A DNA stretch of 12,065 nucleotides from Methanothrix sp. (GCA_012798025.1 JAAZNX010000230.1:1-12065), one strand, 5' to 3'; shown: positions 1-6,947, numbered from the stretch's first letter. Numbers and translations are program-made. Notes: generated by a model not told the origin, from the letters alone.

Positions 1-1
1 C

Positions 2-1318
2 AAAGGCGACAGGCTGGTCGAGACCGGCTGGCAGGAGGCAATGGAACTTGTGGCCAAACGTTTGGGGAGCTACAAAGGCCGAAGGTTTGCAATGCTGCTC
101 TCAGGAGTCCTGACCAACGAGGCACTCAGGGCGGCAAAGACATTCTCAGAGAGGATCATGAACAGTCGGGCAGTGGCTGAGGATACATCCTCAGACTTCA
201 AGCTAACAGAGATCATTCAAGGGCCATTGCTGGTAGTGGGAGATCTGGCTGAGACCAACCCCGCTGCGGAGCTGGCCATCAGGTCCTCAAAACCGGTGGT
301 GTTAAGCCCCTTCAGGACCATGCTGGCTAAGAAGGCATCCGTCTGGCTCAGATGTCGACCTGGTGATGAACCACTGGTCTTGGATGCCATAGCAAAGGCG
401 TCTGTCCAAGATAATACCGAAGAATTGGGCGACACCAAAATTTCTGCAGAAGAGATCCTAAAGGCCGCGAGGGCTCTTCGCAAAGCATCTGTGGTCGTGG
501 GCCCGGACTGCAGCAGGGATGTCAGGGCGGCGGCAGATAACTTAGTCCGGGCCATAGGAGGCAAGCTCTGTCTGGTCGGCAGGAACTGCAACTCCAGGGG
601 CGCTGCTGCTCTTGGCCTCGACAAGGGATATGATGAGACGATTCGGTCCCTGATGTCAGGCGAGATAAAAGCAGCATATATCGTGGGCTCGAATCCAGCA
701 AGAACAGACCCGAAATTGGCAGAATCGTTATCAGAGCTGGAATTTATTGTTGTACAGGATCTGTTCCTGACAGAGACCGCAAAGCTGGCAAATGTGGTCC
801 TGCCTGCCGCAAGCTTTGCTGAAATTGAAGGCACTTATACGTCCTCAGACGGAAGAATACTGCAATTGATGCCAGCACTGGCACCTATCTCAAAGTCAGA
901 TATGCAAATTATATCTGAACTGTGCCATAAGATGAAAGGCTGTGTTGCCAATGATCTGGCATCACTGAGGCTTGAAGGCACGAAAACAAGGATTGGCAAT
1001 GGCATGCAATCGCGGGAAAATCCTGCATCAGGCTCCTTTATCCTTGTCGAAGGCCCCTGCATATTCGAGTTCGGCAGCGGAACTAGGACTTCACGGGTTC
1101 ACGATCTGCAGTATTTGAATAAAGACAGATATGTTGAGATTCATCCCAGGGATGCCGCCCTTCATAAGATCTCTAATGGGGAACCCGTCCGTATCGAGTC
1201 TAAAGGGCGGTCGATCAAAGGGCTTGCCAGGGTTTCGATGCGTGTTCCTGAAGGTGTAATGCGCATTTGCGGACTGGTGAGCAATATTTCCAGCGCAGAG
1301 GTGAGAAGGGATGTATGA
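2..1318 (+). CDS. Molybdopterin oxidoreductase, formate dehydrogenase alpha/NuoG-like (C-terminal part; 5' end outside window)
   Basis: The reading frame is open from the window edge and reads into the family motif 'TGWQEAMELVAKRL', so the ATG at 41 is internal and the N-terminal part (normally a [4Fe-4S] domain and the Cys/Sec active site) lies upstream. Visible family blocks are the 'NEALRAAKTF' helix, a nucleotide-binding segment ending in 'PGDEPLVLDAIAKA', then 'VGSNPARTDP', 'VQDLFLTETAKLANVVLPA' and 'EGTYTSSDGR', which in FdhA and NuoG line the bis-MGD cofactor. The C-terminal molydop-binding beta barrel starts near 'VEIHPRDA' and includes 'NGEPVRIESKGRS'. The family transfers two electrons at a Mo or W pterin centre, for example formate to CO2. 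The substrate cannot be decided because the active-site end is missing. It overlaps the next gene by 8 bases, so the two are very likely translated together and form a complex. Confidence 0.85.
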   Translation, partial: KGDRLVETGWQEAMELVAKRLGSYKGRRFAMLLSGVLTNEALRAAKTFSERIMNSRAVAEDTSSDFKLTEIIQGPLLVVGDLAETNPAAELAIRSSKPVVLSPFRTMLAKKASVWLRCRPGDEPLVLDAIAKASVQDNTEELGDTKISAEEILKAARALRKASVVVGPDCSRDVRAAADNLVRAIGGKLCLVGRNCNSRGAAALGLDKGYDETIRSLMSGEIKAAYIVGSNPARTDPKLAESLSELEFIVVQDLFLTETAKLANVVLPAASFAEIEGTYTSSDGRILQLMPALAPISKSDMQIISELCHKMKGCVANDLASLRLEGTKTRIGNGMQSRENPASGSFILVEGPCIFEFGSGTRTSRVHDLQYLNKDRYVEIHPRDAALHKISNGEPVRIESKGRSIKGLARVSMRVPEGVMRICGLVSNISSAEVRRDV

Positions 1319-2165
1319 GGTGCTGCAAAGAGACGCCCTTGCGCCGGGATTGACGCTTCTTCGGATCAAAGCCCCTGATGTTGCCATGAAGATGCAGCCA
1401 GGCCAGTTTGTAATAGCGAGAGCGGATGATAGAGGCGAGCGCATTCCCTTGAGCGTGGCAGATTGGGATGATGAATCGGTATCTTTGGTCGTTCAGGATG
1501 TTGGCGTATCCACAAGAAAATTGAGCCTCCTTTCCAAGGGCAGCTTCGTCCTCAACCTGGTTGGACCACTGGGCAAGCCCAGCCAGATCGCCAACTTCGG
1601 AACAGTGGTGATCGTCAGCGGCTGCTTTGGCACCGGGCCTGGCTTTGCCCTTGCCAGGGCCCTCAAGCAGGCCGGGAATAAAGTCATCTCAATCGTTGAG
1701 GCCAGGAACAGCGATTGGCTCTTTTGGCTGGATAGACTGGAGAGGATCTCCGACAGGCTTATTGTAACCTGCAACCGCGCATCATCGGGCGACAGCTGCG
1801 CCACGAACCCTTTGAAGAGGATTTTGGGATCGGAGAATGTAGACAGGGTCTATGCCATTGGATGTACCTTTATGATGATGGAGATCTCCAAGGCCACAGA
1901 ACCAGATGGCATTCCCACGCGCGTCAACCTCATGCCTCTGATGGTGGATGGGACTGGAATGTGCGGGGCTTGTCGATGCATTGTTGAAGGCAGGACAATG
2001 CTTGGCTGCGTTGACGGACCTGAGTTCGATGGGCATAGAGTTGATTGGTATAGTCTGGTCGAGCGCATGAGAAGCTACCTAGATGAAGAGACAGATGCAC
2101 TGGATATCTGGGACAGAGAGAACTGGCACAGAGCAGCGGATCGAAAAGGTATGATCGATAGGTGA
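1311..2165 (+). CDS. NfnA/SudB-like FAD and [2Fe-2S] electron-transfer subunit
   Basis: This 284-residue protein has the layout of the ferredoxin-NADP reductase-like subunit of NfnAB/sulfide dehydrogenase and of PyrK. An N-terminal FAD barrel contains 'RIPLS' (44-48), the flavin-binding motif. A nucleotide-binding fold follows, with the glycine-rich loop 'GCFGTGP' (104-110), which differs from the usual GGGVG-type loop. The C-terminal cluster site is D213-G-T-G-M-C218-G-A-C221-R-C223 and then C233 in 'CVDGPEFDGHRVDW', nearly identical to NfnA/SudB. In SudB the [2Fe-2S] cluster is known to be held by one Asp and three Cys, and D213 with C218, C221 and C233 would fit. The ATG overlaps the upstream stop. 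No NfnB (GltD-like) partner is visible, so it probably shuttles electrons between a pyridine nucleotide or ferredoxin and the upstream molybdoenzyme. That role is inferred from context. Confidence 0.82.
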   Translation: MYEVLQRDALAPGLTLLRIKAPDVAMKMQPGQFVIARADDRGERIPLSVADWDDESVSLVVQDVGVSTRKLSLLSKGSFVLNLVGPLGKPSQIANFGTVVIVSGCFGTGPGFALARALKQAGNKVISIVEARNSDWLFWLDRLERISDRLIVTCNRASSGDSCATNPLKRILGSENVDRVYAIGCTFMMMEISKATEPDGIPTRVNLMPLMVDGTGMCGACRCIVEGRTMLGCVDGPEFDGHRVDWYSLVERMRSYLDEETDALDIWDRENWHRAADRKGMIDR

Positions 2166-2172
2166 ATGAAGG

Positions 2173-2511
2173 ATGTCAATTTCTACAAAAGCCTGCCCCT
2201 TCGTGGCGAGAGAATGTCTGCGAGAGGGTTGCCTGGCCTGGTCGCAAGCGGATTGCAGGCTGCTTTCACGAGCAGCAGAGGGCCCAAGCAGCTTTGATTT
2301 GTTGTTGCGAAACGCTGCGCCTCTGATGTACAGATCTTTGCTGGATCTGGTAAAGGTCATGGAGGAGCTCTCTGGAGACTGCCGAAAATGCGGACCAGAG
2401 CTCTGGAATTACGCACAACAGGTCAGGGGCAGTCTCCTGGACGAGCTGATCAAATCCGAGCTGGCCGAGGTAGGGATCAAGAGCAATATGAGTGAAACCG
2501 ATGGATCTTGA
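2173..2511 (+). CDS. Small cysteine-rich hypothetical protein
   Basis: This is a 112-residue protein of unknown function. Its N-terminus carries a four-cysteine pattern: C8-P-F then C15, C20 and C28, in the form C-x6-C-x4-C-x7-C with an 'LAW' after the third Cys. A further C70-x2-C73 pair lies in the second half. This resembles small metal- or Fe-S-binding proteins, but the cofactor cannot be told from sequence. The rest is predicted mostly helical and there is no membrane segment. It begins 7 bases after the flavoprotein gene ends, in the same direction, with a purine-rich stretch before the ATG, so it is likely part of the redox operon. A role as an electron carrier, assembly factor or small structural subunit of the upstream oxidoreductase is only an inference. 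Confidence 0.65.
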   Translation: MSISTKACPFVARECLREGCLAWSQADCRLLSRAAEGPSSFDLLLRNAAPLMYRSLLDLVKVMEELSGDCRKCGPELWNYAQQVRGSLLDELIKSELAEVGIKSNMSETDGS

Positions 2512-2528
2512 GCATTGAAGGGCGAAGA

Positions 2529-2690
2529 ATGGCAGAGACTCGTTTCTTAACCAACTGTCCCAGATGTGGCTATGTAGCAGAGGCATGGACAGAAGACGGA
2601 GTGAGCGCAAAGGTACGCTGCAAAATGTGTGGATATGAGGGAAAACTGCCCCATCCAGACCTCAAGGGTGGTGCCTGGCGAGTAGGATAG
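2529..2690 (+). CDS. 53-residue zinc-ribbon protein
   Basis: The protein has two CxxC knuckles, C10-P-R-C13-G-Y and C31-K-M-C34-G-Y, about 17 residues apart, which is the spacing of a rubredoxin-like or zinc-ribbon fold. It binds one Zn (or Fe) and has almost nothing else except a short basic tail. I chose the ATG at 2529, preceded by a GGGCGAAG stretch, rather than the in-frame TTG at 2508 that overlaps the previous stop; the longer form would be 60 residues. It is the last gene of the redox operon and is followed by a T-rich tract. Its function is unknown: nucleic acid binding or protein-protein contact is typical of such minimal ribbons, while a rubredoxin-like electron carrier is less likely because the CPxCG pattern is incomplete. 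Confidence 0.65.
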   Translation: MAETRFLTNCPRCGYVAEAWTEDGVSAKVRCKMCGYEGKLPHPDLKGGAWRVG

Positions 2691-2702
2691 CTGATTTGTA
2701 GG

Positions 2703-2714
2703 TTATTTTTTATT
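2703..2714 (+). terminator. T-rich terminator of the redox operon
   Basis: A run TTATTTTTTATT begins 12 bases after the zinc-ribbon stop codon on the + strand. Archaeal transcription commonly ends at such T tracts without needing a hairpin. It overlaps the stop codon of the minus-strand regulator gene, so the two units converge here. Confidence 0.45.
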
Positions 2715-2880
2715 GTCCGTGGGCCCTTCGAGCTTTTCGCTCGTTGCGATCTAGGTATTCCTTTATGGCCTCCACGACAACGTCAGAGCGTTGGATGTAC
2801 AGAGATCCCCTGCTCTTCAAAACGAAATTCATGAGTCTGTCGTTTAGATCCGGGCTGAGCTCAACCTCTATTTTAGGCAT
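2710..2880 (-). CDS. Ribbon-helix-helix (CopG/Arc-type) transcriptional regulator, 56 residues
   Basis: The minus strand from the ATG at 2880 to a TAA at 2710-2712 encodes a 56-residue protein. It begins 'MPKIEVELSPDLNDRLMNFV', continues through 'IQRSDVVVEAIKEYLD', and ends in a basic tail (RNERKARRAHGQ). This is the ribbon-helix-helix layout: a short beta strand with alternating residues, helix A, a turn, then helix B 'SDVVVEAIKEYL'. Such proteins dimerise and insert the paired strands into the major groove. It is divergent from the trehalose gene and convergent with the redox operon. A 6-bp inverted repeat sits between its TATA-like box and start codon, which suggests self-repression. The partner toxin gene often found with CopG proteins is not visible, so a stand-alone regulator is more likely than an antitoxin. 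Confidence 0.72.
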   Translation of the reverse strand: MPKIEVELSPDLNDRLMNFVLKSRGSLYIQRSDVVVEAIKEYLDRNERKARRAHGQ

Positions 2881-2898
2881 AAACGAGAAGTATCGTTT
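2881..2898. promoter_or_regulatory. Inverted-repeat operator candidate at the RHH gene
   Basis: AAACGA-N6-TCGTTT is a perfect 6-bp inverted repeat directly abutting the start codon of the RHH gene. The TATA-like box (TATTAATA, about 2901-2908, read on the minus strand) lies about 25 bases from that start codon. The repeat therefore occupies the space between TATA and the likely transcription start, a classic place for an archaeal repressor site. Confidence 0.5.
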
Positions 2899-2977
2899 GT
2901 AGTATTAATATTTGAGTTTTCTCGAGGGCTTATACGGCGGTTTTTCAGGGAGAGACGTCGAATTTTTGAGCGATAAC

Positions 2978-2987
2978 TTTATATTAG
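2978..2987 (+). promoter_or_regulatory. TATA-like promoter box of the trehalose gene
   Basis: CTTTATATTA lies in the AT-rich divergent region. The start of transcription would be near 3008, giving a leader of about 50 bases with an AGGTG ribosome-binding site at 3048-3052, 8 bases before the ATG at 3061. Confidence 0.45.
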
Positions 2988-3060
2988 ATAAATTACACTT
3001 ATCGACAAAAGCCGATAGAAATTCGGCAGGTGTGTAGTGCAGGGCCCAGGTGTAGATCGC

Positions 3061-5277
3061 ATGCGGCTTTTGATAGTTTCGAATCGTTTGCCGATTACTA
3101 TGGAGGATAATGGACAAATATTAAAAGAGAGCGTTGGCGGTCTTGTTTCTGGGCTGAAAGCATACCTGGATTTTAAAAACCCAAAATCTCACGAATTGGT
3201 ATGCGATTATACATGGATAGGCTGGCCTGGAAGTACGATTAAAGATTCTGTGAAAAAAATGGTAAGATCAAAAGTCTACTCCGATTTCCATGCTTATCCA
3301 GTCTTTCTTTCAGAGAGCGCTATGGAACGATTTTATCATGGTTTTTGCAACAGGACCATCTGGCCACTCTTTCATTATTTCACTACCAGTGTCTCTTATG
3401 ATGACGCCAATTGGCAATATTATAAAAAAGTAAACCAAATTTTTTGCGAGTCGGTTTTGGAAATTCTGCGACCCGATGACATCGTGTGGATTCATGACTA
3501 TCATCTTATGCTGCTTCCCAGGCTTATAAGAGAGCAGGTACCAGGTGTGCCCATAGGATTCTTCTTGCATATTCCATTTCCATCCTTCGAAGTATTTCGA
3601 CAGCTTCCCAGCAATTGGCGAAAGGAGATCCTAGAAGGACTTTTGGGGTCCGATCTGATCGGCTTTCACACTCACGACTACACCCAATACTTCCTTAGAT
3701 GCGTGCTCCGTATCCTGGGTCATGAGCATAATATGGGCCAGATTGCCCTAAGCGACCATCTGGTCAGGGCAGATACATTTCCTATGGGCATAGACTTCAA
3801 AAGATTCAATGATGCTGCAACAAGCCCTGCAGTTCACAAGGAGAAGGATGAGCTTAAAAAAGTGTTCGCTGGCTGCAGAATAATTCTCTCCATAGACCGC
3901 CTGGATTACACAAAGGGCATCGTCAACCGGCTGCAAGGCTACGAGCTCTTCTTGGAGAGAAATCCAAAATGGCATGGAAATGTGACCCTCGTATTGATCG
4001 TAGTGCCATCCCGCACAAAGGTGGAGCAATACCAACAGATGAAGAGACAGATTGACGAAGTTGTCGGTCGCATCAACGGCAAGTTCGGCAGCATAAATTG
4101 GACGCCTATTTTATACAATTATAAATTTTTATCATTTAACAAACTAATTGCATTATACAACATAAGTGATGTGGCAGTCGTCACCCCATTAAGAGACGGA
4201 ATGAACCTCATTGCCAAGGAATATATTGCTACAAAAACTGATGGAAAGGGGGTCTTGATACTTAGCGAGATGGCAGGTGCCTCAAAGGAGGTCAGAGAGG
4301 CCATCATCATCAATCCCAACGATCTAGAGGAGATTGCAGTAGCCCTGAAAGATGCCCTGGAGATGCCCGAAGAAGAACAGATCAGGTGCAACAGGATTAT
4401 GCAGTCACGGCTCAAGCGCCAAAATGTCGTTCGCTGGGCGGACAGCTTCGTCCAGTCACTGCTGGACATCAAAGATCAAGAAAGAAGTTTGGACTACAAG
4501 CAACTGGTTCCTTCTGCAAGATCGCGGCTCATAGAAGACTTCCTCCAGGCAAAGCGAAGGCTTCTTCTTCTAGACTATGATGGAACGCTCGTTCGATTCG
4601 CGCAAGCTCCTAAATTGGCAAAGCCTACAGAAGAGCTTCAGCAGATCCTGAAGACAATCTCGGAAAATCCCAAAAACGACGTCGTTTTGGTGAGCGGGAG
4701 GGACAAAGCCATTCTCCAGAGCTGGTTTGGATCACTGAACATCGGGCTCGTTGCTGAGCATGGGATATGGATCCGGAAGAAGAACGAAGACTGGAGGATG
4801 CTAAAACAGCTGACCAATGATTGGAAGCCCAAAATTCTGCCAATTCTGGAAATGTATTCAGACAGGCTTCCAGGCTCCTTCGTTGAAGATAAGGAGTTCT
4901 CCCTGGCCTGGCATTACCGAATGGCGGATCACGAAATGGCATCTATTGTGGCAAAAGAGCTCTTGGATGATCTGGTAAATTTTACCGCAAATATCAGTGT
5001 GCAGGTGTTGAGGGGAAATAAAGTAATAGAAGTGAGAAATCCAGGCATGACCAAAGGAGATGCTGGATCTTACTGGATCTCTGAGAACGAATACGATTTT
5101 ATCCTGGGAATTGGGGACGACTGCACGGATGAGGACTTATTTAAGGTTCTCCCTGAGACAGCTTACTCAATCAAAGTCGGCGCTGCCCAATCACTGGCAA
5201 AATACAACTTAACTAATTCTCATGAAGTGATAAATCTATTGCAGGAGCTAGCAAATCGCGAAAAATTTGAAGATTGA
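3061..5277 (+). CDS. Bifunctional trehalose-6-phosphate synthase/phosphatase (OtsA-OtsB fusion)
   Basis: This 738-residue cytoplasmic enzyme makes trehalose from UDP-glucose (or another NDP-glucose) and glucose-6-phosphate, then removes the phosphate. Residues 1 to about 475 form the GT20 synthase: SNRLP with R9, GGLVSGL, WIGWPG, 'DIVWIHDYHLMLLP', 'FFLHIPFPS', 'GFHTHDY', then R280 and K285 in 'DRLDYTKG', and D379 to E387 in 'RDGMNLIAKE'. All expected donor and acceptor residues appear present. Residues from about 495 are a HAD phosphatase with nucleophile D505 and acid/base D507 in 'DYDGTL', 'VSGRD', 'AEHG', and the Mg-binding 'GDDCTDED' (D686, D687). I chose the ATG at 3061 because it has an AGGTG site and places SNRLP at the usual distance; an in-frame GTG at 3037 would add 8 residues. 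The product is a compatible solute or storage sugar. The stop lies 4 bases from the convergent AbrB gene. Confidence 0.95.
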   Translation: MRLLIVSNRLPITMEDNGQILKESVGGLVSGLKAYLDFKNPKSHELVCDYTWIGWPGSTIKDSVKKMVRSKVYSDFHAYPVFLSESAMERFYHGFCNRTIWPLFHYFTTSVSYDDANWQYYKKVNQIFCESVLEILRPDDIVWIHDYHLMLLPRLIREQVPGVPIGFFLHIPFPSFEVFRQLPSNWRKEILEGLLGSDLIGFHTHDYTQYFLRCVLRILGHEHNMGQIALSDHLVRADTFPMGIDFKRFNDAATSPAVHKEKDELKKVFAGCRIILSIDRLDYTKGIVNRLQGYELFLERNPKWHGNVTLVLIVVPSRTKVEQYQQMKRQIDEVVGRINGKFGSINWTPILYNYKFLSFNKLIALYNISDVAVVTPLRDGMNLIAKEYIATKTDGKGVLILSEMAGASKEVREAIIINPNDLEEIAVALKDALEMPEEEQIRCNRIMQSRLKRQNVVRWADSFVQSLLDIKDQERSLDYKQLVPSARSRLIEDFLQAKRRLLLLDYDGTLVRFAQAPKLAKPTEELQQILKTISENPKNDVVLVSGRDKAILQSWFGSLNIGLVAEHGIWIRKKNEDWRMLKQLTNDWKPKILPILEMYSDRLPGSFVEDKEFSLAWHYRMADHEMASIVAKELLDDLVNFTANISVQVLRGNKVIEVRNPGMTKGDAGSYWISENEYDFILGIGDDCTDEDLFKVLPETAYSIKVGAAQSLAKYNLTNSHEVINLLQELANREKFED

Positions 5278-5281
5278 TCTC

Positions 5282-5464
5282 CTACTCGCTCAACCATCTC
5301 TCAAATCTCATCCTATCATTCACTTTTTTGAGGGTCAAAGTGCCGTCTTGGCTGCATTCTATCGACAGCTCATCCTCACCATTCATACAGACCTTTTCTC
5401 TGATGGCAGCAGGCAGCATAACTCTCCCGTCAGGGTCGACCTTGACGATCCGCGTGACCTTCAT
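5282..5464 (-). CDS. AbrB/SpoVT-type swapped-hairpin DNA-binding regulator, 60 residues
   Basis: The protein reads 'VKVDPDGRVMLPAAIREKV' at its start, the hallmark of the AbrB/MazE swapped-hairpin fold, followed by 'DELSIECSQDGTLTLKKV', the second hairpin, and a short charged tail. Members bind DNA as dimers through the interlocked N-terminal strands, either as transition-state-type regulators or as antitoxins. No toxin gene is adjacent: the neighbours are the convergent trehalose gene and, upstream on the same strand, the protease. The start at 5464 has no ribosome-binding site. A TATA-like box (TTAATTAA, 5488-5495) sits about 27 bases upstream, so the mRNA is probably leaderless. A perfect 19-bp palindrome just beyond the TATA box suggests autoregulation. 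Control of the trehalose gene is possible but not shown. Confidence 0.82.
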   Translation of the reverse strand: MKVTRIVKVDPDGRVMLPAAIREKVCMNGEDELSIECSQDGTLTLKKVNDRMRFERWLSE

Positions 5465-5487
5465 TCAAGCGATACAACGAGGTAGTT

Positions 5488-5523
5488 TTAATTAAGCTTT
5501 ATTTTGATGTGAGGTTCACATCA
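5488..5523 (-). promoter_or_regulatory. Promoter and palindromic operator candidate of the AbrB gene
   Basis: The TATA-like TTAATTAA is at 5488-5495. A perfect palindrome, TGATGTGA-GGT-TCACATCA (8-bp arms, 3-base spacer), occupies 5505-5523 directly upstream of it. The palindrome is not followed by a T tract on either strand, which argues against a terminator and for a protein-binding site. Confidence 0.5.
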
Positions 5524-5540
5524 GTGCCAGATGAATCATT

Positions 5541-5547
5541 AAAAAAA
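5541..5547 (-). terminator. T7 terminator after the protease gene
   Basis: A run of seven T on the minus strand begins 6 bases after the protease stop codon. This is the usual archaeal T-tract terminator pattern and separates the protease unit from the AbrB gene. Confidence 0.5.
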
Positions 5548-5553
5548 GCAGAT

Positions 5554-6414
5554 CTAGCGCCTCGCCAGAGGAACGTACTCAACACCTGGCCTGCTCCTGC
5601 CTACTTCCATTCGGTAGAGCTTCATCAGCTCATAGACTTCTTCGGGCACATTGGTCTGGACACATTCGCCCAAAAGCGCTTTGCAGTCTTCAGCCATGAA
5701 TGGGTGGTCATGAGTATATTTTCCTGAGACGAACTCTTCGATGATGGTGTCCATCTTGTCGTCCCCGCATTTGCCTGCCAGGATCTTCTTAAGCAGGACC
5801 TTCATCTGGTCCAATGCCTTCTTTGCCTCTTCGACGTAGATGAGCGTTTTGTCGTCCATCTCGTCCAATTTCTTCTTGTCGGCCACCCTGAGAAGCGATG
5901 TGGCAGGATAGACGCCCTGTTGGTCTCCAAGTTGGGGGTCAACAGGGCCCAAGGCAGCATGCTGGTCCATTATTATCTGGTCCGCAGCAAAGGCGATTAG
6001 CGTTCCGCCGCTCATTGCATAGTGAGGGACGATCACCGTCTTCTTGGTGGGATGTGCTTTAAGGGCCATGGCGATCTGCGTTGCCGCCAGGGCCAGGCCG
6101 CCGGGCGTGTGCATTATGATGTCGATGGGCACATCCTTCTGCGCTCCGCGAATGGCCCTCAGGACCTGCTCGCTGTCATCGATGTCGATGTAGCGTGCCA
6201 AGGGGATGCCAAGGAAGCTGATGACCTCCTGACGGTGTATGAGCGTTATGACCTGAGTGCTTCTATTCTTGCCAAGCCTTGTAAGCACGCGCCGTCTCTC
6301 CATCTGCAGGTAGTTTCTCTGAGCCATAGGAACGAGGAACAGCAATAGGAATAGCAGGATCCAGAAATTGTTGATCAGCGCATCAACGCCTGTCTGGGCT
6401 TGAAGAAGGCTCAT
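5554..6414 (-). CDS. Membrane-anchored SDH/ClpP-class serine protease (PF01972-like)
   Basis: The protein has an N-terminal membrane segment (about residues 13-30, 'NNFWILLFLLLFLVP') and then a soluble ClpP/SppA-like crotonase-fold domain. Key blocks are 'IDIIMHTPGG', which forms the oxyanion side of the site; 'HYAMSGGTLIA', with the likely nucleophile Ser at about residue 135; and 'ALGPVDPQLG'. These are typical of the archaeal 'SDH_sah/serine dehydrogenase proteinase' family, whose exact substrates are poorly known. I placed the start at the ATG at 6414 (286 residues). A TATA-like TTTAAATAT lies about 27 bases upstream and would fall inside the gene if the in-frame TTG at 6471 were used; that longer form would be 305 residues. 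It follows two secreted protein genes on the same strand, so processing or quality control of envelope proteins is a reasonable but unproven role. Confidence 0.85.
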   Translation of the reverse strand: MSLLQAQTGVDALINNFWILLFLLLFLVPMAQRNYLQMERRRVLTRLGKNRSTQVITLIHRQEVISFLGIPLARYIDIDDSEQVLRAIRGAQKDVPIDIIMHTPGGLALAATQIAMALKAHPTKKTVIVPHYAMSGGTLIAFAADQIIMDQHAALGPVDPQLGDQQGVYPATSLLRVADKKKLDEMDDKTLIYVEEAKKALDQMKVLLKKILAGKCGDDKMDTIIEEFVSGKYTHDHPFMAEDCKALLGECVQTNVPEEVYELMKLYRMEVGRSRPGVEYVPLARR

Positions 6415-6436
6415 CGAATGATATGTGCCGAGGATC

Positions 6437-6446
6437 ATATTTAAAA
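6437..6446 (-). promoter_or_regulatory. TATA-like box of the protease gene
   Basis: The minus strand reads TTTTAAATAT, centred about 27 bases before the ATG at 6414. It supports a leaderless start there and argues against the upstream TTG. Confidence 0.45.
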
Positions 6447-6472
6447 TTTGTGAAATTTCGCCATCGAGCAAG

Positions 6473-6943
6473 TTAAACTATATCGCATACAAAGACCATT
6501 TTTTCAGTGTACAGCATCGGCTTGGTAGGCATCCCGATCTTCTTGATTTCAACCTCTTTGTGCCTGGGATTGAATGGGTCCCAGCCACCTACGCTACTCC
6601 CTAGCTTAAATGCGCCTTTCAATTCGTAGGCAACCTGAACCGACGATGCCGCAGCAGCAACTTTTGGAGCATCCTTGGCCATTTCGCTGATCTGTGCGGT
6701 GCCATGGGTTTTTTTATCCACAGTGCTCACGTTGAGTGCTATCCGGTTTGAGGCATTGACATGCAATGCCACAATATTCTGAGAAGTGCCAATCAGGGAT
6801 GCTTCAGCAGTTGTGTTGTTCATGGTTGCGTAGTTCTTAGTAATATTATTCGACGACGCGTTGCTATCCTGAGCTGATACAGCGATAGTTGATGCAACCA
6901 TGAAAAACAAAACGCATGTCATGTATGTGATATGCCTGTTCAT
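6473..6943 (-). CDS. Secreted protein with FVCDIV C-terminus (paralogue of the repeat protein)
   Basis: This 156-residue protein has no recognised domain. A Sec signal peptide covers about residues 1-25 (hydrophobic 'CVLFFMVASTIAVSA', cleavage near SAQ/D). The mature N-terminal half is Asn/Ser/Thr-rich, with six N-x-S/T sequons (NAS, NIT, NNT, NTT, NAS, NVS), consistent with archaeal surface N-glycosylation. The second half is more ordered ('SVGGWDPFNPRHKEVEIKKIG'). It ends in 'KMVFVCDIV', closely matching the end of the protein encoded at 7056-7709, and its only mature cysteine is in that motif. A strong ribosome-binding site (GGAGG, minus strand at 6949-6953) precedes the ATG by 5-6 bases. 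It is probably exported to the envelope or sheath. There is no C-terminal membrane helix, so it is not a PGF-CTERM-type substrate. Confidence 0.7.
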   Translation of the reverse strand: MNRHITYMTCVLFFMVASTIAVSAQDSNASSNNITKNYATMNNTTAEASLIGTSQNIVALHVNASNRIALNVSTVDKKTHGTAQISEMAKDAPKVAAAASSVQVAYELKGAFKLGSSVGGWDPFNPRHKEVEIKKIGMPTKPMLYTEKMVFVCDIV

Positions 6944-6947
6944 TTTA

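Noticed and set aside
217..834. 205-codon minus-strand ORF inside the molybdoenzyme gene
   Set aside because: The opposite strand encodes clear FdhA/NuoG motifs through the same stretch; the antisense translation shows no recognisable domain.
5282..5464. Toxin-antitoxin module around the AbrB-type gene
   Set aside because: No small toxin ORF (MazF, VapC or RelE-like) lies next to it on either strand.
5267..5495. Two overlapping + strand ORFs after the trehalose gene
   Set aside because: They run antisense to the AbrB gene, whose motif is unmistakable, and have no ribosome-binding site or family resemblance.
6415..6471. N-terminal extension of the protease from a TTG
   Set aside because: No ribosome-binding site precedes the TTG, and a good TATA-like box lies inside the extension at the right distance from the ATG at 6414.
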